A stretch of 64,000 nucleotides of DNA from Planococcus citri (Eukaryota; Arthropoda; Insecta; Hemiptera; Pseudococcidae), in the NCBI RefSeq assembly GCF_950023065.1, contig NC_088680.1, positions 63,835,350 to 63,899,349 on the forward strand, given 5' to 3'. The position numbers and the translations under genes are program-made. Positions 10,439-21,359 of this stretch are shown here, one piece after another; position 1 is the stretch's first letter, and the number at the start of each line of letters is the position of its first letter. The notes under the pieces were generated by a model. That model saw only the letters and a program-made list of their open reading frames with translations, was not told the origin of the DNA and ran no database searches.

Positions 10439-12720
10439 TGTAATAGTGAGGGATAGAATTTATAGACTATGAAGATTGTTTTTAGAATCAATGGACTTAC
10501 GAGATGAAGGTAAGAATGATTTGACTGTGGTGATTATGTTTAAAATTACTCCCAGGGAAAGGAGATTTTCCCTGGTCGTTGCTAGCTCGAGAGAATGAGT
10601 GTCTAGTGTCTACGAATCCTACTTGACTATTCATCATTAAAAAGGAGAGGTTTAAATAAAGAACACCTCTAGGATAATATGCACATTCTGTTTATTCTGA
10701 TTTTTTACATATTATACAAATTTATACTCAAAGAGTTATACTTATTAGATGCTATTTAATGTACAACGTACAACTAGGCAGTTTAATATACACTAGTGTT
10801 AGAGAAATAGCTACGTTATGTCACTAAAAGGCGTAAGGCCTTGTGTGTAAGAATATTTATATACTTACCCTTATGAAGGAGCGATAAAATCATTCCTTGC
10901 GTCTGTGTAAGCTGGTTAGACTTACTGCACATGATTTTATGACGATCACGTCATGAAACCCAGAAAAGAAAGGGAGGCAATTATCTTACGATAATTACGT
11001 CAAATACACTGTACACTTTCACACCCCTACTGAACGGCTCTCTAATACTAGTCCTTATTGGTGTGTACATATCCTACTCTGCACATTTACCTGATATCGC
11101 TGTGTGATGTCCGGAATCATTACACGCGAGTCGAAAATACCTTGTCCCACAACGACATAACGGGGGACAAGTTAATATCAATTATTTTCACCCTCTGGGG
11201 GGTTACAACGGGGGATGAATGTACGGCACAACCTAAATTATATGGATTGAAAAGCACTTAACTAGATCCTATCATCGTGAATAATAAGAACTTGGTCTAT
11301 TAAGTTGGAGATTCGACAACCGGCGACACCACACTGGACCTCTGGTCCTGTGCATAGCGACGACGCACAGTGGGCGGCTGTGCTTAAGCACCCTCAAAAT
11401 GGGCGTAATTCAAAAACTTCAATGAACTCTAAAACAATGGTACAATGATATCCTCCCTTATGTTTTTGGGGTCGCAGAATACGAATTTGACAATATTTTT
11501 TTTGTAGGGGTGGGGGGTGAGGGGGTGAAGGGGGTGAAAAATTCAAAATTTGACTATAATGATGTGTGATATATCGAAATGTATGTTTTTGAGGGTGTAG
11601 ATCACGAATCTGACAATATTTTTTTCGTAGGGGTGAATGGTGGGGGATGAAGAGGGTGAAAAATTCAAAATTTGACCATAATGATGTGTGATATATCGAA
11701 TTGTATGTTTTTGAGGGTATAGATCACGAATTTGACAATATTATTCTTGTAAGGGTGAATTTTGGGGGATGAAGGGGGTGAAAACGGTGAAAAATTCAAA
11801 ATTTGACCATAATGATGAGTGATATGTCAAAATGTACGTTTTCGAGGGTGTAGAAGGGGTGAAGGGTGGGGGATGAAGAATTTTCTATTGGGGAGCCGTC
11901 AACGTCCCTGGAAGAAAAAATTTGCAACATTTAAACGAAATTCACCATGATTTTTCACTATAATTGACTATTGTGGTCGCCGGAGCATTTTGGAGCAAAA
12001 ATGGCAATTGACATCTTGAAATACACTATCTTAAGTATTACTAGCTGCTGGAATTTCCCGTGCATCTACGTGCAAAAATTTGTTCTATTACTATTTATGC
12101 AGCAGAGTAGGCAAAAAACGGAGTTTCAACGTAAATTATACCTCTATAATTACTTTATAACAACTAAAATCGAGTAAATTGATGAAAATTACTCACTTTT
12201 AGTTGAATTATTATTCATATTCGGTACATTTCGACATATCACACATCATTATAGTCAAATTTTGAATTTTTAACCATTTGCACCCCCTCAGCCCCCGCCA
12301 TTGACCCCTACGAAAAAAAATATTGTCAGATTCGTGATCTAAACCCTCAAAAACATACATTTCGATGTATCACACATCATTATAGGCAAATTTTGAATTT
12401 TTCACCCCCTTCACCTCCTCACCCCCACCCCTACAAAAAAAATATTGTCAAATTCGTATTCTGCGACCCCAAAAACATAAGGGAGGATATCATTGTGCCA
12501 TTGTTTTAGAGTTCATTGTAAGTTTTTGAATTACGCCCGTTTTGAGGGTGCTCACAGCCCACTGTGCGACGCGAGAAGGCTCTTAAGAAGATGTTTCCAC
12601 TTCGGAAGACTTGAACGAACTCATCTTTTTTTCTCATCCGATGATCCGTCGCGGTGCTCGCTTCGGACCATCGTGGGAGTTGACACGTAGACCTTGACCA
12701 TAAAGAGGTGGATCTTATTT
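10439..12720 (-). mobile_element. LTR-like element F, minus-oriented, interrupted by a Transib-like element
   Basis: The start TGTAATAGTGAGGG is the reverse complement of the end CTCACTATTACA of the copy at 55695-56884. Like the other copies it carries a small hairpin (GGGAAA...TTTCCCT, about 10556-10580) followed by CTAGCTCGAGAGA. Beyond the insertion, 12570-12650 (CTCTTAAGAAG, then AAGACTTGAACG, then CTTTTTTTCTC) loosely parallels the reverse complement of 17640-17690 and 55880-55920. The right boundary is approximate and no target duplication was found. Confidence 0.45.
11366..12566. mobile_element. Transib-like non-autonomous transposon with long subrepeated TIRs
   Basis: The left end begins CACAGTGGGCGGCTGTG. 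The right end, reverse complemented, begins CACAGTGGGCTGTGAG. The arms stay complementary for roughly 200-350 bp. CGACG flanks both ends (11361-11365 and 12567-12571). CAC-starting termini with a 5-bp GC-rich duplication are characteristic of the Transib superfamily, the relatives of RAG1. The first seven bases, CACAGTG, equal the canonical V(D)J recombination signal heptamer. Inside each arm are about 122-131-bp units with GATGTGTGATATATCGAA near 11561, 11683 and 11814. The central part (about 11880-12190) has no transposase. The assignment rests on termini and duplication only. Confidence 0.7.
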
Positions 12721-15700
12721 CTCCTCTTTCGAGGGGAATACATTAGAACCGGTATATTATTCAAAAAATGCTTTAAAAACAAATTATTCGGGATATTTGA
12801 ATTTCTCTCGCTAAATTTCAACCCATTTTGATAGGGTTGTAAAGTAATTTTAGAATAATTCTAAGACAATTTACTTACGAGTATTTTTACTCAAAATTGG
12901 AGACCAAAAATTTATATCGACACGTAATTGAGAATTATCGAAAGATTGCAGCTAAAAGTTGATTGATTTCCGAGAATTAAATTGACTAAATTTCGAACTA
13001 AAAATTTGATTCAAGGAACTGAAATTGCTTTCAGTCGAGAGTGAAAATCTGATTCATGATATTGTTTTGTAAAACGTTGGAATTAAAATATTTTTGAAAT
13101 TCCTTTAACTATGTTTGAATGCAATAATAAAAAATGTAAAAATAAACATCTGCAAATAACTCTGTAGGAGGCAAATCTAATAACTCGATTAACAAATAAT
13201 TTCATTTGTAAATTCGCTTTCTGAAGAAAACTCAACATCTGAAAAATTCCTCGTGAAAAAAGCACGAAATTTATATTAACTTTTAATTAAAACTTGCAAA
13301 GGAAAAAACAACATTAATTAACAAGATGCTGGAAAACTTGAAACGATCGTGTGAAAACCACATCGCGTATAAACTTGCCTGTTATGGGTAGGTATACATA
13401 TAAGTTTGAATAGGCACACCCACATATATTCATGTTCACACGTAGGTATATAAGAAAAAAAATCAACATGATATATGATAATACCTCATAACTCGAGGAA
13501 ACACTATTCGGTAAAAAGTTTCATATATTAGCATGGGGGAAAAAAAATCCAGAAATGAAAAAATTCGCAAACTAATCGCACTCTGTAATCTCATTGTGGC
13601 TACGCAGCGATCGCATCCGATGAAGTTTTTTTTTTAGTCGAAAAAATTAAAAACTTTTCGAAAAAGAATTCCTTTGTGTTTTCAATTAGAAATGAGAAAC
13701 TTATCAGCGTGGTTGGCTAGAAAGCAAAAAAAGGACCAAGAAAACCGCGTGCATTCGTTAATTAAAGAAGACTTTTTTTTTCATCCGCTGCTCGTATTGT
13801 TGTGTGAGGTAAACACGAGTGTAAAAAGAAAATTAGTAAAAAGCTGCTCTTTTCATTTGTTCGATGAAGCTTGAAAGTTTTCAGCAGAGGAGGTGAAAAA
13901 TACTAACGAATGAAGACGGTAAAATGGCGGGGGAAGGGATGAGGGGAGGACGAAAGTAGCTACCTGCGCCTAATAGGACAGGATAAGAAATCAAAGTAAG
14001 TGCACGAACGCTCTCTAATAGTAATTTTACGAATTAAGTCCCGAAAACGTGGCGAGAAGACGTCGAAAGTTATTTGAAAATTATTAGAATTCCGAGAACG
14101 TTAGTTTCTTAAGAAAGAGCACGAGAATACCGTAGTCTCGTATACTTTTCTGCGCCCCGACAACAGGAAAAAAAAGCAAAGAGGAAAAGACCGAACTCTT
14201 TCAAGTGTGAAGAAGTGCGTTGTTGAAAATTCTACTCCCGCGAGTACAAACAGAGAGAGGATTCCACTTCATTTGCATTTGAAAACTGAATCTACAAATA
14301 TTTTCACAGTTCGTTGGAAAAATAACCTTTTTTTTTTTTTTTTGCTTCTTTTACTTATAATTTTTTTTCGTGTTTTCCATTACACAATTACCAGTAAACA
14401 ACGAGAATCAGTTTGCTGTAGCTTTTAACGTGATTTTTTCAATTGCTGGCTTCGTCGTCGTGATGAAGTTCATTCGATAAGTTTATTAGAACAATATTCG
14501 CAGGAAAGTGTTCGTGATAGGTAAAGACTTTTCTTCATTATTAAAGTCAGCAGGTGAAGGGAACTCGGTTGATGGATATTTTGACTTCAGGGTGTTTTTC
14601 TTTTTTTAGGAATTTAGATTGTTTATTATATCAAAAAGGGTTGCGACGAAATATTAATTTCTTATTAATGCGGCAAGGCTTATCCAATTTTACATATACA
14701 AACATTCATTCGCTTTTCTCTTTACCCTTATAGTCGTATAGGTATATTTTGTGTTTATTTGAGAAGGAATTTCGCTTTTGCACCATTACATGCTGTAATA
14801 AATGCGCTAGTAAACATGCTTCGAGGTTTACTTGGGAAATATTTTAGCCGTCGGCTGTACATTTATAGAAACACTATATCGTCAACGTCATCTTATAAAT
14901 AGTTACTTACCTTACTGAACAAATAAACTGTTCGGTTGGTTTAGGGAGAGATATTCGATCTTTAATGTATTGCTGTATAAAGCTCATCGTAGTCGGCACA
15001 GAGCGGCGGTATGTTTATTCTTCCACAATTTCAGTACCTAATTTTCACTTTGCAAGCTTGTTTGACTAAGTTTTTTTCCCTTTTCGTAATTTTATTACGG
15101 AGCGAGAAATGCTGCTGTACAGCTTATATATAAAGCTAACCTTTCAAGGGTACCTACCTACTATGGAACTGAAAGTTGAATTATGCGGGGTGTAGTGGTA
15201 CATCTGGCTTGTTTAATTTCCAAATTACTATACAGAAGTTGGTGAATTAGCCGATATAAAAAATTTTTTCATTTTTTTGCGAAGTCTTTAAAAAATGGAG
15301 GATTTTTTGTAGGTACGTAAGTACCTGCTCAATTTTTGGGTAAAGTTATTATCCGAGTGGTTGTATTTTGGGCTGTTTTATGGACCAAAGTGTAATTTAG
15401 GTTGTTGTGTGGTTGTCCTTGAAAAAGTACTCGAGTTGTGGTGTACTTGGAATACCTATGTAACTTTTAAGAGTGCCTTAGAGTTACACACGCGCTATGG
15501 TTTTTATGGAGTACGTGAAAGATTTTCGTTGACAATAGTTCCAGAATAAATAAGTGTAATAAGATTTTCAACAGGTGGCTGAAGTGTGGAAAAATTTTAC
15601 ACGGGCGAGATAGATGTTCTTGAAAATAAATAGGTAGGTATTTCTAAAGGAAAATCTTATTATAAGCAGATGAATGTAATTTTCGACATTTTTATTTAAA

Positions 15701-15944
15701 TTCATGGTTCAATTCTTTTGCGTAGGTGTTATATTTTGTTGAAATTCTGTGAAAGTTGGTTTTAAAAATTTGACTGTTACGAGAATAGTTGCCTAAATTT
15801 CTGTTTTTGTTTTTATCATTTTTTTTCAAAGTCTTCTGACAAGGAAACTTCTTGAGATGTCACACTTCGATTTGAACGAGGCCACGATTTTTGGAAAGAG
15901 CATGGTTTAAAACCCCCAAAACCAAATTTTCAGCTGCCCAACAC
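12721..15944. other. No gene recognised
   Basis: AT-rich single-copy-looking DNA. Short frames at 13674-13874 and 14207-14428 lie in purine-rich or T-rich sequence without splice support or recognisable similarity. TACCTA words and short homopolymers are common. I see no repeat family with clear edges here. Confidence 0.45.
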
Positions 15945-17019
15945 TGTGAGGAGCAGGATGCCCGTAACCACCTTAGCGATTATTAGTATAACTCCCTTTT
16001 TGCACAATATTACTCGATCTATTTATAGGGAGATACTTCGTTACTTGCTCTCTCTAAAATTATACCTATACTGGAAGTAAGGGGAACGTGGGGGATTCTC
16101 TGCTTGTGGATCTGGCAACTGCTGCAAGATCGTGAGCAAGGCTCTTCACTAGTACTGGAATCTGGAGCTCTCTGGAGCTAAGTCAATGGTGTAAATATGT
16201 ATTCTCGCTTCGGCACCGGAAAATGTGAAAGTGCATGGTCCTTAAGACAATGTACCATTTATCGTGTTTAACCCACTTGTATCGTGGTAATTAGTGTTTT
16301 TCTGAACATATTGATTAATTCTACTTAATCAATATGGTTCTTTTGAATGCACATTTGATCACCCCGGGCATCAAAGGCATTTCTCGCATTACATCGAACC
16401 TTGTGTAGTACGTACCTATCAAGTACCAGGAATTAGTGAGTACATCGATTGGATGGGTAATATGTACAGTGTCTTTGGTAAGTATTGAAAAATACTTTTT
16501 CTGGCCTGATGGTTCCCTCAATTAATTATAGTTTAGTTTTAATTAATTGAGTTAGTCGAAGTAGGAATATTATATTTATGAGACCTACCCAAATTAACTC
16601 GTAATAATTGTACATAACTTCATCTCACTTATTGGTGTCATTCTGATTAATTACGTATTAGGTACTCACTTAATATGTAATTAATAGGAATTCTTTCCTT
16701 ATCCAGGTCGTAAGTGGCAGGTAACGCGCCTGACCATTTCATTATGTTCAAATTGTGTAGTTTGTAATTGCCCTCTACATACCTTCTTATATGTAACTAA
16801 TATTTAATAAAGACATTTTAGTAGTCATTACGAATGTGTTTTATTATTATTAGAGTACATACGTGATTAGTTAGGCAGGATTATCTACCCCATATCATCT
16901 CTCGAGCTATCCAGGTAAGTAGTAAATTCCCCACATAAGGAATAATTATTATCCCGCTCCAGTAGGAATTAAATACAACGATTCCCACCATCTAGATAAT
17001 ACCTAAACCCACTATATCA
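15945..17019 (+). mobile_element. LTR-like element A (solo), family 1
   Basis: It begins TGTGAGGAGCAGGATGCCCG and ends CCACTATATCA. A near-identical copy lies inverted at 60280-61353 (1075 versus 1074 bp). TG...CA ends, an AATAAA at about 16805 in sense orientation and a size of about 1.1 kb suggest a solo LTR. The flanks (ACAC left, CAAC right) do not match cleanly. A conserved 3' block, CTCTCGAGCTATCCAGG at about 16900, is shared with the other copies. A 66-codon antisense frame (16521-16321) is also open in the other copy; it most likely reflects shared ancestry of the repeat. Confidence 0.7.
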
Positions 17020-17457
17020 CAACTTCATTTTTAGATTTTTGGAGAACGTTTGAAAATTCAAAATTGACTGTTTTTGGTGATTTATGTTGTTTTTGTGATT
17101 TTTTTAAAGTGCGTACTTGATCAGTAAAAATTATCAAATTAAATTCCTAAAACTGATATTAATTCCCCAAATTCAAATCTCACAATTTCCAATCATTCTG
17201 GAGCCTCCAGCGCAATTTTTCAATTTTTCCAAAATGTTGAGAATTTTGAATATGCTTGTGTGTTACACTCAACCTGTTTAAAGAGTTTATCCACATTAAA
17301 AGTAAGGTGTAAGCCAAATACTCTTACTTGATTTTTAGCTGCCAAAGTTGATTTCCACTCCTTCAGGAGAAATTTAAAAATTCTGTAAAAATTGAAAATC
17401 GCACTGGAGGCTCCAGAATGGCTCTCAATGATGAAATCCAGATTCTGGGGATGGTTT
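17020..17457. repeat. Diverged copies of the TGGAGGCTCCA dispersed family
   Basis: CTGGAGCCTCCAGCGCAATT at about 17210 and ACTGGAGGCTCCAGAATGG at about 17404 are oppositely oriented copies of the same module. They lie about 200 bp apart, so this segment is an imperfect inverted pair. It is non-coding. Confidence 0.55.
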
Positions 17458-18617
17458 TGTGATGATCAGGACCGCCCTGACTGCCTGTAGGTATTCATAA
17501 TGTAATCCCTCCACTACATAGTTTTATGATCTTGCCAACCTTAGGCAAGATTATGCGAATCTTACTGTAGGGGCGCGCTGAAGGCTATCATGCGATAATT
17601 CTGTTGAAGCTGGGGACCAGCTGCAGCTTCGTCCTATTGAAAAAATCAGTCTTCTGACGGAACAGTTCGCAATAGTTTCCTCTTAAGCTCAACCAGCTAA
17701 ATAGGTGACCAGGGAGCCCTGCCTCGGCTCTCTGGAAACCACACATTTGATGTACCCATCCGTGGATGGCGATTCTGAACTTATAACGTGTCGTGTCGTT
17801 AATCCTTTGTACAGACATGGTACTATTTTATATAATGTGATACTTCGTTAATTTCCTCCTAAGATTGTGGTACTTTTTCGGCTCATCCCTTGATTTATCC
17901 GGAAATCAGGGATGATAACCCTACAAAAATGGAGCTACTAATCATACCTGCTGAAGCGACTATTATTGGGGTCGCCAGGGAGAGGCAGGCAATGTGAACA
18001 GTTAATCTAGAAATGTACTCCATCTCCTCAGGTAATCGTTGAACCTTTTATTCAGGGTTGCGTGCACCCACAATTTATCTAATTACCTAGACTATGTCAT
18101 TAAGCATTATTGTATCAATCTATAGGCGATGAGATGTGTTAATCACCTATCGATTGATCTACTTAATTTAAAGACACTGTTGTAATTTATGATCATCTCC
18201 CTAGCTATTCTCGCGTGTGTTTTAAGACACCTGCATAATCTTGGCCAGTTATGCTGCCGCCATTGTAACGTCATGGCAATACAGAATAATTTACGTTTAA
18301 ACTCTTGTAAACTATTTGGTACAGACATCTCAATTATTGTATATATTTCTGAATAAATTTATTCTACAGAATTGCTCCTTGAGTTATCATTTCATTTTAT
18401 TTTTAAAAAGCTAACGAGGATATTTGTAAGATGAATAGTGAAATGAATCGACTAAGTCTCTCCATCTTGAGCTAAGCAGGCACCTGAGAAATATTTCCTC
18501 TCTAACGAATATTTCTCAGAATTTGCCTATAACAAAATTATAAGACTATCTCCTTTATTATGGTATTATCCATATCTTTCCCATTCGCAGTCTTTCTCAC
18601 TTCCACTATGTATTACA
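17458..18617 (+). mobile_element. LTR-like element C (solo), family 2, with GTTT duplication
   Basis: It begins TGTGATGATCAGGACCGCCC and ends CTATGTATTACA. GTTT flanks both sides (17454-17457, 18618-18621). It is homologous along its length to 55695-56884. Shared landmarks include CTTAGGCAAGATTATGC, GGGGCGCGCT, GACCAGGGAGCCCTGCCT, TTTTATATAA and CTCCATCTTGAGCTAAGCAG. An AATAAA at about 18352 is in sense orientation. There is no gag-pol, hence a solo LTR or an LTR-only element. It shares its starting bases with family 1. Confidence 0.8.
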
Positions 18618-18621
18618 GTTT

Positions 18622-19035
18622 TAGTCTAAAAACAGCGATTCGTTCAAATTTCCAAAATTTTCTTGTGAACAGGAGATTTTTGACTTTTCTAGGTACATAC
18701 CTACTATATATGTATTATTCTTGTGAAAATTCTGGTAAAAAATAAAACGCATCTTGGGATGTTCACCTGAAAATTGGCCCAAAATGTGGATAAAATCGTT
18801 AAACAGTCCGAGTATAATCCACATATCCATTTTTAGCTGCCAAAGTTTATTTCCACGCTTTCGGGAGAAATTTCAAAATTCTGGAAAAATCGAAAATAGT
18901 GCTGGAGGCTCCAGAATGACTCCAAATGATGAAATTTGAATTCGAAGGGTTGATATCAGTCTTAGCACTACCATAATAATTATTATATTTCATTTTGACT
19001 GAATGAACATTTTTTTTTCTTTTTTTTAAAGGCGT
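18622..19035. repeat. Mixed spacer with a TGGAGGCTCCA-family copy
   Basis: At about 18836-18945 a module with TTTAGCTGCCAAAG, then TTTCGGGAGAAATTTCAAAA, then GCTGGAGGCTCCAGAATGAC closely repeats 17335-17425. The remainder is AT-rich with nothing recognised. Confidence 0.55.
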
Positions 19036-19044
19036 AAATCGCCT

Positions 19045-20255
19045 AGGTGCATGTCCACGGCCCCCCCACCCCCACCGATGGACTTCAAACATATGCCATT
19101 CGTTTGTGCTACGTTTGTGCTGGTTTGTGCTGAAAAGATTTTCGTTTGTGCTGCCCCCCTTCCCGAGATAATTGAGAAAACTTTTGGGGGGGCTGTAGAC
19201 ATGGGAGCCCCCCCACTTTTAGCTAGGAAGTCCAAAATGGTGTCAGTCGTTTGTGCTACGTTTGTGCTGGTTTGTGCTGAAAAGTTTTTTGTTTGTGCTG
19301 CCCCCCTTCCCGAGATAATTGAGAAAACTTTTGGGGGGGCTGTAGACATGGGAGCCCCCCACTTTCAGCTAGGAGGTCCGAAATGGTGTCAATCGTTTGT
19401 GCTACGTTTGTGCTGGTTTGTGCTGAAAAGCTTTTCGTTTGTGCTGCTCCCCTTCCTGTGGTATCGAGGGGTTATTTGTGGGGGGGCCGTAGACATGAAT
19501 TTTAAAAAAGGGGTTAGACGAAAGTTTGAAAAGAGAAAAATAGATGTATCTATTGTGCTTCGTTTGTGCTGGTTTGTGCTGCCACCCATAACCCTATAAC
19601 TCCACCCCCTTCCTCCCCCCTGAAATAGGGCTTTTCACCATTTATCAAGATTTTTAAAAAAATCGAAATTTGATCTACGCCCCCCACAGGGCTGAAATTT
19701 TGCACAGCTGTTCTTGAGGGTTTGAGTAGACGACTCGATTTTTTTCGACCTCAAAATTCAAATTTATCCCCCCAAATGGACCCCCCATTGTTTTGGACCC
19801 CCCTACAGATACCTTACTGATTCCCCCCCAGGTCCATATTGAAGAAATATTCTATTTAAACCCCGAGGGACACTTCTACCAATTTTCAGATTTTTTCGAC
19901 AATTTTTCGAAATTTTGTATTTAGTCAAACATAGACTGAAATTTCTTCAACTCAGACTCGAGTTTTTTGAAAATTTGAAAAAACATGAATTTGATCTACG
20001 CTCTCTAGAGAGCTGAAATTTCGCACAGCTGTTCTTGAGGGTTCAAGCAAACTGCTCGATTTTTTTCGACTTCAAAAATTAAATTCTACCCCTCCATCGG
20101 GGGCACCAAAAATTTGGACACCCCCCCAGGTCCGCTAGGGGTTGAAATTGAACGGGGCTAAATATGAATGAAGAATAAGCTCTGGAGAACAATTGTGGCC
20201 TCACATGAGTATCATGCTGGTCTGAATTGTTCCTCGAGGCTTTCATTTCTTACTT
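19045..20255 (+). repeat. Left arm of the foldback element
   Basis: The outer part holds three units of about 147 bp, starting with CGTTTGTGCTACG at 19101, 19248 and 19394, plus a partial fourth near 19560. The inner part holds two diverged copies of a roughly 317-bp unit. These are marked by CACAGCTGTTCTTGAGGGTT near 19705 and 20028. The arm ends near CATTTCTTAC. Confidence 0.85.
19101..19585 (+). repeat. 147-bp subrepeat array, left arm (3 copies plus partial)
   Basis: Each unit contains several copies of GTTTGTGCT, then a C-run, GAGATAATTGAGAAAACTTT, a G-run, GACATGGGAG and AGCTAGGA(A/G)GTCC. Periods of 147 and 146 bp leave one frame open across units, which produces a spurious 182-codon frame. 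Confidence 0.9.
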
Positions 20256-21359
20256 ACGTAGTTGAGTCTCAAAATTTTTCCAAGACTCAATGAATATTTC
20301 CTGAATTCAGATTTTTTTAAAATGGTAAATATAAGCGAATCTTTATTATATCTTAGATACGGAACACCTGAGACGGACATGCAGATCCAAAGAGAAGAGG
20401 TAAGATAGCCCCCCCCCAAATACGTGGTCCTTAATTATACGCACGATGATTTTTTTTTTCAAATTTTATCGCTCCCAGTAGCTAGATTGATTCATAATCC
20501 CCAAAAAATAAGATTCTGAAAATAGCTCCAAAATATTATTTTGACCTGTGCCCAAAATCTCCCGTTTTTTATGAAAATTAACGTAGGTAGGTATGAGAAA
20601 CACGGCAAATTTATTTTTCAGCATGATAATTCGAAAAAAAAAGTTTTTACTTGCAAATCCTATGCCTATATTAAGTGTACTTGCTTCATTATGATGCATT
20701 TTGGACGAGAAAGAATTGAGGTAGGAAGAGGGGAACTAAGCCGCCGAAATTGAGGTCAAAACTGGGGAAAAAATTCGATTATGAGTAAATTTTGGTATGG
20801 TCGTCTTTTTGCATCATGAAACTGGAAAAACCGCCTGGGATGAACATCGCAGAAAAATTTCTACTCTAAGTGGCTCCTGAGGCGCACCAAGTTTTTTTTA
20901 ATTATTCGAATTTGAGAACTTTTCTGACTTAAAAGTCGAAGTGAATTCTCAAATAATTGTATGTATTTGGGATACGAAGGACTCGAGACAGACTAATGAG
21001 CGTGAGAAGAATAGGGGTTATAAATGTACAAAAAAATTTAAAATCGGTATTTTTGTGATTGTAGTACGTTTTATCATCACATTGACTTCTTGGACCGTAT
21101 GATTAAGAGATACGAGCTGCGAAGAATAATTCTGATCCCGTGTGACCCTTTTTTTTAGAGGAAAAGGCTTCATGTACCACAATGCATATTTCGCCCGCAT
21201 TTGTTTAAAAACTGTAGGCGCAAATGAACACATTTGCACAGTGAACGTATACTCATAGCATCCCTATGGGAGGGGGATAAAGTTCAATGCTCCCAAATTT
21301 CGAAATCGGGTATAATTATTGTAATTTATGTAGGTACGACATTGACTTCTTAGATCTTG
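20256..21359. other. Loop region of the foldback element
   Basis: This spacer of about 1.1 kb has no recognisable coding sequence. It holds further degenerate repeats. A segment at about 21081-21210 (TTGACTTCTTGGACCG, then AAGAATAATTC, then CATATTTCGCCCGC) parallels about 21342-21470, a spacing of roughly 260 bp. A GATACG(G/A)A block recurs near 20358 and 20972. It may be older repeat material rather than a lost transposase. Confidence 0.55.

Noticed and set aside
19051..19599. A 182-codon plus-strand frame with repeated Phe-Val-Cys-Ala peptides
   Set aside because: It is the translation of the 147-bp subrepeats of the foldback arm. Frames on the other strand and in the other arm are equally open, and the period, a multiple of 3 in part, explains the length.
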